Part shown: positions 47,538-58,215 of the stretch, in pieces
How the letters are laid out: each line of letters starts with the position of its first letter
Position numbering within the stretch: the first letter of the stretch is position 1
Assembly (NCBI GenBank): GCA_028023455.1
Contig: JAQFVV010000036.1
Span: 3,876,452 to 3,940,451, forward strand
DNA length: 64,000 bases
From: Epiperipatus broadwayi
Lineage: Eukaryota > Onychophora > Udeonychophora > Euonychophora > Peripatidae
Reading direction: 5' to 3'
Notes under the pieces: model-generated
Seen by the model: the letters and a program-made list of their open reading frames with translations, nothing else
The model's database searches: none
Told to the model about the DNA's origin: nothing
Program-made: the position numbers and the translations under genes

Positions 47538-48132
47538 ATTATATTGAAGATGTGAAGAATAGTAGACAAGTTTATAAGCCTTCAATCATTAATGTACCTT
47601 CACTTATCAAGCTAAAGTTATTAATTAATAATCATTATCATAATCTTATAAGGTATGTTCATGAAAACAGAATGCTTACTTTGAAAATAAAAGATAAATA
47701 CTTTTTGATGTGAGACATTTAAATTATCTGAATAGTGAAATACTAAAGTTTCCAAAAAAATAAAGGAACTAAGACCAACATGTGTTTACATTTCTACAAT
47801 CTTCCTATTCAATTATGAATAAACATTGCATAGTTTTAAACTTAAAAAAATGGACTTTTGCAATTCTTGTGAAGAAAGAATATCATTGATTCAAATATCT
47901 ATTCTTCAAAATTTTCTGTTATCCAAATAGAATCTCCAAAGCGATTTTTAATCTTTTATAAATTTGTATGCCCATTTACAAATAAAATTAAAGGGAGAAA
48001 AAAAAATCAGTAAATACTGATAAAATAATAACATTAATACCGAAGTTAATTTTAATTTTAAACTTTGGTGTTTGATTAATATTCTGTAATTCAATACTAG
48101 CACTATAAACACATAAACACAAAGCTAATATT
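47538..48132. other. AT-rich DNA, nothing recognised
   Basis: No supported feature. Confidence 0.4.
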
Positions 48133-48368
48133 TAATATCGATTAAACCATAGGCTGAGCACTTTCAAGAGTCATGGCTCTCATAATCATAGCTCTTTGTG
48201 AAGCAACTGATTGTCTAATGTTATGCAAATGTATGCAAAGTAATATATCCAGGAAATGGAATACTCGAACTTTGCATAGATTTGCATAACTTAGACAATC
48301 AGTCACTTCCAAGATCTATGATTATGAGAGCTGTGACTCTTCAAAGCACTTAGCCTATGGTTTAATAG
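48133..48368. repeat. Fold-back element, about 110-bp arms
   Basis: The left arm 'taaaccataggctgagcactttcaagagtcatggctctcataatcatag' type sequence is mirrored at 48315-48364. The inner arms 'gattgtctaatgttatgcaaatgtatgcaaag' and 'ctttgcatagatttgcataacttagacaatc' also match. It belongs with the fragments at 4380-4445 and 30145-30200. Confidence 0.85.
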
Positions 48369-49284
48369 ATATTAAATATTACCTTTGTGTTTATGCATTT
48401 ATAATGCTAGTATTGAATTATGCAACATTAATTATAGCAAGTTGGGTGGGTTTTTTCTACTTTATCACAATTTGGATTTACAGTGAAGGAATAAAAAATC
48501 CAAAATTCTGAAAAATTCACAAATCTAAAACAAACAAAAAAATCCCTTGAGACAAAGATTTTATCTATAAATGCCTTTTTACTGTATAATGTAAGATTTG
48601 ATCTAATTTGAATTTCTTTTTTTCTTTCTTTAGTGGAACACACAAAGACAGTGGTGTTTTAGAATAAATATTCACTAGTTATTTGATTGGATTTGGTAGC
48701 TATGAATCATTTGTTGTGGTACATTCATGTTATCTGGAGGCATTTGATTTTTGATATCAATTTATCATCTCTGACTTCCAGTCTCCAAATGAATTTGGCC
48801 AATACGACTTTGAATGCTGACACTGTGTTCCTGTTAACAATTTCTGGAGCCATCAGATTTTCAACTCCGACCACTAATTTAAGAAACATCTGCTTTAAAT
48901 TCATATTTATTATTTATATTAAAAAAAATAAGATTTAATAAAAATCAAGAAATATTGCTAACTAAACAAAGCACCAATTCAGTTAAGTTTTTTCAGTAAA
49001 TAGTTTTCCTACCACACATTTAAAAATGAATGTATTCATCCTGCTTTTATCAAAAGTGAGATCATGGCATTTCTTTCAAAAGAGATGAATTCTACCAGTT
49101 AGGATACCATGTCAAAACTTAATTTGGTTTGTGTATTTCCTGAAATTGCAAAAAACATACTGTCAAAAAAATAAATTAAAAAAATCAAATGACTCCAGAT
49201 AACAGAAAAGTATGTTATATATGACTTTCCTAACTTATGTTTTAAATCTGCATTAAGAGCAATAACTCACTCTTTTTACTCTAT
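48369..49284. other. AT-rich DNA, unassigned ORF
   Basis: The 83-codon plus-strand frame at 48687-48938 has fairly normal composition but no family I recognise. Confidence 0.4.
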
Positions 49285-49380
49285 TGTAGCACCATCTATT
49301 GTGAGTTTTACAAAGCAATGAATATTCGATAGTAATATCCAAACCCCATAGTTTCTGGCTACTGGCCTTTGTTAAAGTCC
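49285..49380 (-). repeat. Rz-A-like relic with broken hammerhead
   Basis: On the minus strand at 49344-49376: AAAGGCC-AGUAGCCAGAAACUAUGGGG, i.e. helix II (GGC/GCC), GAAA, a mutated ACUAGU and helix I GGGG, but CUGAUGA is lost. Next to it is the short motif 'gcaccatctattgtgag'. Confidence 0.55.
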
Positions 49381-50859
49381 ATGGGTTAATCAAACATATG
49401 GTAGATGCTTTTGGGGTAAATGTAACAAAATATTGCCCAAATGCAATATTTTTTTTACATTAAATACAATTTTAAACTGTTTATAAGACTTTCCCAAATA
49501 CAAAATGCTTTGAGGAATAATATCCTATAAGCACTTGATTTAATCAATCGTGCAACAATCGTACCGATAATGAATGTTGAAAATCAACTTCAGCCTAAAC
49601 ATACATTTTATTTATGTATAGGATTAAATTAAATTAACAGGTGTTTTATTTATCAATTTCTCCGTTACTTTTTTTCCAAGCTTGTTCTTGCGGTATAACT
49701 GGATTATGTATCAGACTTCCAGTAGGGACATGAAATAATCTAGAAATTATGAGTTCAGTCCTATCAATGATAAAATTAATTTTCTGCACCTATAATTTAG
49801 AATGATGATTCGGAGTTAAAATACCTGAATTCAAAATCAACTTTTTACTGCTGATGATCTATCATCACATGACCTCCTGAGCAACTAATCATTCAATTAC
49901 TATTACTATTATTGTTATTTGTCTTCAATTTGATAATATTCCACTCTTCAATCTTCAAATGACTGATCATCTATTAATCACAAGAGATATTTCATACCGC
50001 ACTTGAAAATTATTACATTGCATCTCTTAAATGAAAATATAAATTTTATTTTTAAAGAAACATCTTTTAAATAAAAACAACAAGTGATCTTTTTATTTTG
50101 TACTTCTTACACTATTACAGATTAGTTCTCAAGAATCCTTCAACTAATCCATAAAAAATGACCATACAGCAAATTAATACTATCAATTAGCATAAGCATT
50201 AAAATAAGGATCAGCTGACTCCAATTCCTGTATTATTTTTAAAAAGCAAATTTTATTTATAATACTCTACTTCTGCCACCTATTTTAAGCTTAAGTAATA
50301 AATAGTTGCTAGACAGTAACGTTCATTACATCTATGTCCAAATGCATATCCCCTGGTTTAATTTTTGAATAGGAACTTCATATGCAACACTGCCTACCAT
50401 CTATTGATTACTCAAGCTTAGAATACTGGAATAATATAAATACAACGCTAGGAGCCTTTTTCTCTATTACTTTGAGAAATAAATAATAATAATAATTGTG
50501 CTTCTAACTATCTTACTCTATTTCATTTTTTTTACTAAAATAATAACTTAAAAAAGAATCAAATTTTATCTTAGTTCATATTGTGTTCAGACATATTGAA
50601 AAGTTAGTAAAAACTTCACTTCAAAAAATATAAAGAAAACAAACGCTAATCCCTAACTGTTCTTAAAAAGTTGATATAAAATGTTATTGGAAAACAGGTA
50701 AACACAATACTATTTAAAATCTGGTATAGCTATTAGCACAAAACAAAAATAGAAACGATCAAGTTTTTAGAGGCTTTTTAGTATAAAAATATTAATATAG
50801 AGGTGAACGTGCATTGATAATATGAATAAAAACTACAATGACCACTTTTTTCATGGTCT
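49381..50859. other. Non-coding DNA with an inverted pair of the short motif
   Basis: 'ctgccacctattttaagc' near 50274 and 'taccatctattgattactc' near 50397 are inverted copies of the motif also seen at 13.9 kb, about 120 bp apart, so this may be a small fold-back. The rest is unassigned. Confidence 0.5.
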
Positions 50860-52014
50860 CCTACCTTAGACACATCTGTTTTCTCTCTTCCAATCATCAG
50901 TTTGTGCTCTTGCAATTGCTTTTCAATGGGATGACTGGTATCACCAACATACACTCTTCCACATTCTCATAGTATTTCATAAATGCAGTTTTTGTTTTTC
51001 AACATTTCAAGTTTAGGCTTTGTAGATGTCAGAATTCCTCATAATCTGGTATGGCTCTTGAAAGCTGATCTGGTATTATACTGATTGCAGATTTTTCTTA
51101 ATGTGTCTGCTATTTTTGGTATATATAAATATACTACAGTACCAATGATTGTTTTTTTATGATTCTTTATGTTGTCTATTTAAAGTTTTCCTAATAACAG
51201 CTGATGGATAATTATTTTTCATAAGAGTTTGTTCTATATGAATGTTTTATTTTTCCAAATTGCTGGTTTCTGAACAAACTTTTTTTGCTCTATTCCATAG
51301 TGATAATATAACTTCATGTTTTGTGTTTCTAGTCTGATTAGATGTATATGTTAAATATTTTCATGTATGTGTGGGTTTTCTGTAAACTGTAGTGATTTTT
51401 CCATGAGGGAGTCTTGTCACAAGAATATCTAAGAATACAAATTTGTGTTCTTGTTTTGACTTTATTCTGAATTTATTTGAAGAGAATATGTTGTCGATGT
51501 GTTCCAGAACATTTGTAGCAGTGCTTCACCATGTGGCCATACAATGAATATATCATTAATATAGTAAAGCCAAACTTTAGGTGGACATGGAGTAGTCTTT
51601 AGGGCTATGGTTTCAAGTTCCTCCATGTAAATATTGCTAATCAGGAGTGACAGTGGTGAGCCCATAGTCATTACTTGATTTTGTTGGAAGAATTGTGTGT
51701 TGCATTGAAAGTTGTTGTAATGCTGAATGTTCCATTATACTATCAATAGGAAGAGCTCTTCTAGTTTGTAAGCTATTATTACTATTCAGTCTTTTCCTTG
51801 CAATAGACAATGCTTCTTCACATGATGCATTTGTGAACAAATTTTCCACATCAAAGCTTACTAGTATGCCACTTGTTTCAAATGTCATGTTCTTGATTAA
51901 TCCTGCAAAGTGTCTAGAATCCCTGTCAAAGGGCTGGGTCATGTATGCCAAAGGACTAAGAATTTAGATAAGTAATCTTGAAAAATTTTGGCAAGGTGAA
52001 TTTCTAGAATTAAA
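50860..52014 (-). pseudogene. Penelope-like element, RT core to GIY-YIG (5'-truncated, decayed)
   Basis: On the minus strand: PFDRDSRHFAGLIKN, SFDVENLFTNASCEEAL, YGLTMGSPLSLLISNIYMEE (51660), KVWLYYINDIFIVWPHG (51560). In the catalytic YxDD-type motif the first Asp is Asn. Further down come DTLRKICNQYNTRSAF and, near 50990-50900, NCIYEIL, ECGRVYVGDTSHPIEKQLQEH, which is the GIY-YIG endonuclease of PLEs. Stops and shifts occur after 51462. The 5' third of the ORF is missing. It lies head to head with the plus-strand copy that starts at about 51995. Confidence 0.9.
51978..52014. repeat. 33-bp inverted repeat at the PLE junction
   Basis: aattttggcaaggtgaattt and flanks at 51980-52014 are the reverse complement of 52930-52962. 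The sequence is the point where the minus-strand copy starts, and it also lies inside the plus-strand copy. This suggests that the head-to-head pair arose by strand switching or by an inverted insertion. Confidence 0.75.
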
Positions 52015-54170
52015 GCTGGCCAAAATAGAAAATCATTTAACTTGTTTATGTAAATGTAAATCTGAAGAGATATTTCCTAAAGGTTTGCAACTAAAACCTC
52101 CAATTCGCTTCCAGAGAGCTGAGAAAACTACTCAGAGAGCAAGTGAAGCTCAGTTAAGAGAAAGAATAAATTTTCAAAGGTTTTCCAAGTATCAAATCTT
52201 GCATTATACTAATAATGTAAAATGCTGTCTAAAAAATAAACTTACTGATGAAGACTTTACAAGAGTTTTTCAAGCAGTAAGAAAATCATATCCTATATTA
52301 CATGGAAATATAAAAGAATACCAAAAGAAAAAAACTTGCAAACCTACATGAGAATATCAAAAGAAATAACGTACCAAACTGTACCAGCATCATCTATTAA
52401 ACATCTCAGTTCTAAACTTCTAATGGATGATGACATTTCTGTTTTTGAAAAAGGATTAAACTTTGTCATTATACTATCTAATATCCTTTTATTAGATATA
52501 AGGGCAGCCACTGAGGAAGTGAGTCAAAAATTGTCTTTAGAAGAAGCAGCAGAATGACACTGGAGAAGAAAAAGAATACTTGAAAAACAACAAAAATTGA
52601 AGTCAAATACATACTATAATGAGAGAAAAGCAATTAAATCCCTCAAAATAGACAAATCTACAATCATTCTCTCAGATGATAAAGGCAATGCAACAAATAC
52701 AACCAATTATGACAACAAAACACATGAATTCCTCACAGTAGGCCAATACAGAAAAGTGGCAAAAAATCTGATACTGAGTACAGAAACAATGTTACAAGCT
52801 TTACTCAGAAATCATCACAGCTACTTCAGTGATTCAGAAAAAAGTAAACTAAGATCATATTTCAGTAAAATTCCTCATCTTTTTGGTCTACCTAAAATCC
52901 ATAAAGATCATGTTCTATTAGGGTTAGTTCTAGAAATTCACCTTGCCAAAATTTAACAAGATTTCTTGTCAAAGTTATTATTCCTTTGGCATACAAAAAC
53001 ACAGTCCTTTGTCAGAGATTCTAGATATTTTGTAGAATTAATCAAGAACATGATCATTAAAAGAACTGACATACTAGTAATTTTTGATGAGGAAAGTTTT
53101 TTTCAAAAATATAACATGTGGTGAAGAATTGTCTATTGTAGGAAAAAGATTAAATGGTGATAATAGCTTACAAACCAGAACAACTCTTCCTATTGATAGT
53201 ATAATAAAATTATTAACACCTTGCATTACATCCTACTTTAAATACAACACATAATTCTTCCTATAAAGTCAAGGAATAGCTATGGCCTCACCACTGTCAT
53301 CCCTGATTAACAGTATGTATAACTTAAAACCACAGCCCTAAAGATTACTCCACATCCACCTAAAGTTTGGCTTCACTATGTTTATGATATATTTGTTGCA
53401 TGGCCACATGGTAAAACACTTCTACAAAGATTCTGGAAACACATCAACAACATATCCCCTTCAAATAAATTTAGAATAGAGTCAAAACAAGAACACAAAT
53501 TGGCATTCTTAGATGTTCTTATGACAAGACTCCCTCATGGCAAAATAAAAACTGCGGTTTGTAAAAAAAACCACACATACAGTAAAATATTTAGCATATA
53601 CTAGAAATACAAAACATGGAGTTATACTAACACTATGGAACATATCAAAATAAGTTTGTTCAGAAGCCAGTGCTTTGGAAAAGAATAGATCCACATAGAA
53701 CAAACTCTTATGAAAAATAGTTATCCATCAGCTGTTATTAAGTTAACCTTAAATAGATAACATAAAGAATAATCAAAAGAAAGAGAAAATACTGTTCAAA
53801 AATGGCAGATAAACTAAGAAATTTCTGCAATCAGTATAACATCAGAACAGCTTTCAAGAGGCATACCATCTACAAAACCTGAATTTGAAATGCTGAAAAA
53901 CAAAACTGCATCTATGAAATATTATGTGAAAGTGGAAAATGTATATTGGTGAGACCAGCCAGCCCATTGAAAAGCAATTGCAAAAGCACAAACTGATGAT
54001 TAAAAGAGATGTCTCTAAGATAGCAGACCACATATGTACCAATGAACATATGTTCAATTGGGAAAATACAAAAATGTGATGGATAGAGAAGAAAAGGTAC
54101 ATAGAAAGAAAATTCAAAAAAGCTGATCACATGACAATGATGAATAAATTCCATAAGTCAACCTAGTGTG
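51995..54170 (+). pseudogene. Penelope-like element, N-terminus to GIY-YIG (decayed)
   Basis: Starts near 52000 with FLELKLAKIENHLTCLC and continues GLQLKPPIRFQRAEKT. At 52660 IILSDDKGNATNTTNYD and at 52870 HLFGLPKIHKD are the PLE motifs before the RT palm. The palm is decayed (IFDEESFF, YGLTTVIPD, VWLHYVYDIFVAWPHG near 53370, where VDD is VYD). RTAFKRHT (53850), CIYEILCESGKCILVRPASP (53905, GIY-YIG region) and WIEKKRYIERKFKKADHM (54075) complete the order. Multiple stops make it inactive, but it covers nearly the whole ORF. Five separate frames remain open over 60-120 codons. Confidence 0.9.
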
Positions 54171-54310
54171 ACTATACATAATGTATGGAAACCACTAATC
54201 AACTTTTCCCTTAAGAGTGGAGAAATCGGGAGGAAGCTTATAGATAAGTATATGAAATTTCTACTGACTGTTGCTTTTGACAGGATGGATCAGTTGTTTA
54301 AAGCATTATC

Positions 54311-55021
54311 CTGAGATATTATTTTATATAGTGCTATGTTTTTTATGTAATAATGATATTAGCGATTAAACCAATGCACATGCGCTTTAAAGATAAATTA
54401 TAAATGAATACTCTTTTGCCAGTTTTGAGTTATAATATTTTTGAAAGAATGGAATGAATCACCCATTCTTTCAACCCAAACATTTATGTATGGGCAAATC
54501 TTAAGTGTGTGGATATAAGAGCGTGAAGGTGTTAAATGATCACTTTAAATTACATTTGTTATGTTTGAATGAATGACACTTGTGAAATCTTTACAATTTA
54601 CGATCCATCATTTAGTTGAAATTAAACATATATAATGAGATATTATTTTATATAGCGCTATGTTTTTTATGTAATAGTGATATTAGCAATTAAGCCAATG
54701 CACATGCACTTTAAAGATATAAAATAATATCTCATTATATATGTTTAATTTCAACTAAAGAATGACGGGTCATAAATTGTAAAGATTCTGCGAGTGTCAT
54801 TCGTTCAAACATAACAAATGTAATTTAGAGTGATCGTTTAACACCTTCACGCTCTTATATCCACACACTTAAGATTTGCCCATACATAAATGTTTGGGTT
54901 GAAAGAATGGGTGATTCATTCCACTCTTTCTAAAATACTATATCTCATGTCTGACAAATGAGTATTAATTTATAATTTATCTTTAAATCGCATTGCATTG
55001 GCTTAATCGCTAATATCACTA
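54311..55021. mobile_element. 711-bp fold-back/tandem element with 13-bp TSD
   Basis: Exact ttaaagcattatc flanks it at 54298-54310 and 55022-55034. It contains a 324-bp unit (gagatattattttatatag at 54313 and again at 54637). The second, 85-bp partial unit is followed by a roughly 300-bp inverted copy (54722-55021). So the plan is unit, partial direct repeat, inverted repeat, as in Rz-A and Rz-B but in the opposite order. I see no hammerhead in it. Confidence 0.88.
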
Positions 55022-55034
55022 TTAAAGCATTATC

Positions 55035-55200
55035 TTAAAATTTAATATTCAAGAATCTAAGGGCCAGATTTGATTCCTGTGTTAATATTGTCACTGGACA
55101 GGCAAGCAACACTCGAAGAAGAGAATAATACTTCTCAAAACATTATGCATGTACTAATCTGTCTGCTATTATTAAACAGTTGAATGTACTTTGAACATTT
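55035..55200 (+). repeat. PLE 3' flank with decayed hammerhead-like motif
   Basis: Near 55112-55146: UCGAAGA-A, hairpin GAGAA/UUCUC, then AAAAC. It differs from the PLE hammerhead consensus CUGAAGA-A...GAAAC by one or two bases in each core. It lies downstream of the plus-strand PLE ORF, where a pLTR would be, once the 711-bp insertion is ignored. Confidence 0.5.
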
Positions 55201-57854
55201 AAATAAAGTTACATTTTCCTAAAGATATTCAATATTCAATACTAGATGATGAAAATAGTCCAATATATAAATACATCTAAAATACTACTATCACAATCCT
55301 TCAGGAAAACACAATCTATTTGCTCATTTTAAAACATCTCGTAAAATTATCATACATGTATAAAAAGATGTAGAGTTGGGGGGAAAAAATGTATTCAGCA
55401 TAAAACCGTTATGTAAATGTATTTTCCGTTTTTAAAAATGTATGAAAAATTGCACACAAATAAACTAAAAAAGATTCATATCTTTAATATTTATTTAAAT
55501 AGTTCAACTATACTAATCAAAAAAAAAATTATGTCATTTCAAATAACATGTGTCTACTGTAAGTGTGTGTATTTGAATATCATATAAAATAGTCTTTATT
55601 TAGATCTGCAAAGTACAAATTGTAAAAAAAAACCTTACATATTGATTACAATATGCACACAATGCATTAGATAGATTTTTCTTACTTTTTTAATCCATCA
55701 GAATTTTTTTTAAGTAGTTTTGACAATGTGCAGTATGCCAATTTTACTATTCTTACACTAATGATAAATAACAAGTCTTTATGATCAATTAAATAAGTTA
55801 TTAAACATTTTTTTAAGAATTCTAAATAATTTTATATAAGTAATATAGTAGTACAAATTTTAAAAAAATAAAATTTCAGTGTAGATTTTTTTCAACTCAA
55901 TGAGAAACTGTTGCACTGAAGAACACCAAAATAAATTGTTAACTGCTAGTTTACTTTCATGTTCTTGTTCATTTTGCTGCACTTTTGGACAGTTAAAATA
56001 TATTTTTTCTAGCAATTCTATTTACATTTTCAATTAGAATCATGGCAGTAATTGATATAACTATGAAAACATCAAGAAAATCTCTGAGCTTGGAAATAGA
56101 AATGAATCTCTTAAGTCAACCGGAAAGAGAAGGAAATCATGATATCTGTTCTTCTATGGGTTTGTCCATGTTTACCATCACCATTATTTTTAAAAATAAA
56201 GACAAAATAGAACAAAGTGGTCAAACCATCATAGATGTATTCAAACTTATCAAAATCATGAAATCATGACATCCTATGTAAAAAAATTCAAAAAGTATAT
56301 CAACCAGCCATTCCAATCTTTTTCTCAAGATCCTCAGCCATCATCTGGTGCACTCCCCCTCCCCAAAAAATATCAGAAGATTTTGAAGATAACAATGGAC
56401 CTTAGAATAAGTGAATCATGATTCAAAAAATTAGATAATTATTATTGATGAATGGATAATCGGAAAGAAATACTTTAAGATGAGTATTTTTTACACAGAT
56501 TTAAGCTGTACTATCATGCATACACACATACGTACATGCATATTTTAAATGCATACTTGCATAATACACATAGTACAGTTTACACGAATGTATAATGTAC
56601 ATTATTAGTTTTTTAATTACTATATACACTAGATAATGTTGTTTGTTAACAGCTTAGAAGGTAACTACTTGTTCTTTATACGATATTCTTCCTTAATGAT
56701 GAGTTTTGGGGACCAATTGCCTTCGCTATGCAGAGTAAAGGAGTACTGTATAGTTAACAGTAAGATTAATATTTAAAATCTGGTCTCTACAATATTACTA
56801 TAGCTACAGTAATAATAATAAACTCTGGAAAAAAAAAATTAAAATGAAATATGTATATTTAATTTTAAAAAATAAATAACGTTTGGATTTCGTAGCGACT
56901 ATTTTTAAATAATTTATACAAATTTACTTCTTTTCATTTGTTAAAAATTAAAACTAAGTAAATTTACTGTGAAAATCGGCACTTTATATAAAAAGTTATA
57001 ATTTTAAAAATTATGAATCAATTTATCTAACGTTAATCTCTCTCTATATTTCTTCTTCCATATCTACCTCTCCGTCATCCGTTTCTCTCTCTTTCAAAAT
57101 TAAGTAACCAAAAGTTGTGTATGTATATACTTAATTCTGCAAAGAATTTGACATACATATGTATTTTCAGTTTTTCTTTCCAAAACTAAATTATACAAGA
57201 CAGTAAGACATTATGATTAAGTATATCTTCTAGTCGTTGTAGAGATTAATATTTTTTGAAGTTATCTATTCATATATTCTTTTAATGTCTTTTTTTCTTT
57301 TTTTGAATTGTCATTTTCCCCTATTTGTTAATTTTGTTTCCTTACTTATTTATTTAAAACATTTTTTTATTCTAATGATGTTTCTTTAAATGCCTTTATT
57401 TTCCTTCCTGGTGCCGTTTATTCCGGCTTTTTAATATAACTGTACTGCACTTTGTGTTCAATTAAACTTGTTGTTTTAAAAGCATTAAATAGCTTTTGTT
57501 TTGATTTTTAAAGAAAATGTTTTACTTTTCTTATATATATATATTTTTTACATACGCAATTGTAATAATTTGTTTTTAAATACCTATTAGTAATTTTTTG
57601 TGGATTTGTAGTTGTGTTATTGTTTTTTTTCTTTAAAAATTGTTTACAATTTATCTTCTCTATATCACAAAATTCGGATGGAAAAAAAAACTTTTTTTTT
57701 TTAAATAAAAGTTCAGAAAAGAAAGAATATACTTGCAATTAATTACCAATACTAAAAAAAAATTCATACATAAAAAAAAACGCATAAGTAAATACGCAAA
57801 AAAATTATTAGTACTTCCAAATTCCTAAAGAGGGCAGCAAATGATAAAAGTTTT
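55201..57854. other. AT-rich DNA, nothing recognised
   Basis: The 75-codon frame at 56042-56269 (MKTSRKSLSLEIEMNLLSQ) is unassigned. A 'cctaaagagggcagcaaatga' motif at 57823 recurs at about 59187. Confidence 0.4.
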
Positions 57855-58215
57855 ATGCTGTGGAAATGGGCTGGAGCAGAATATTGGAAAACTTAAGAGT
57901 GGGGAATGGAAAATAAAGTGGCTAACAGGTTTATCCGGGCATAATTGCTGAGATATTCTTGATTTCTTTAAGGAGAAGCCACAGCACATCACATCACATG
58001 GTTTTTATGCTAGGTTTGAGAAAGATAAGGGGGACTTAGATATAAAGGCCATAGAGTTGACAAAGATTATGTTGTCGAAATGGGATGGAGCACAATATGG
58101 GGAAACTTAGACTGGGGATTGGAAAATAAAGTGGCTAACAGATTTTTCTGGGCATAGTTACTGAGAGATTCCTGACTCCGTTTAAGGAGAAGTCACAGAG
58201 CATCTCATCATTAAT
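57855..58215 (+). repeat. Tandem dimer (1.7 units) of a 213-bp repeat
   Basis: 'gaaatgggctggagc', 'aataaagtggctaacag', 'gggcataattgctgag' and 'aaggagaagccacag' return 213 bp later with about 15% difference. Inverted single copies lie at 11055-11160 and 63237-63445. A stem from gactcc to ggag-aa-gtc is visible near 58172-58196. No ribozyme core could be fitted. Confidence 0.85.

Noticed and set aside
58161-58196. Hammerhead in the 213-bp repeat (ctgagagattcctgactcc)
   Set aside because: The strings CUGAGAG and CUGACUC do not fit CUGANGA, and no GAAA is placed after a closing stem.
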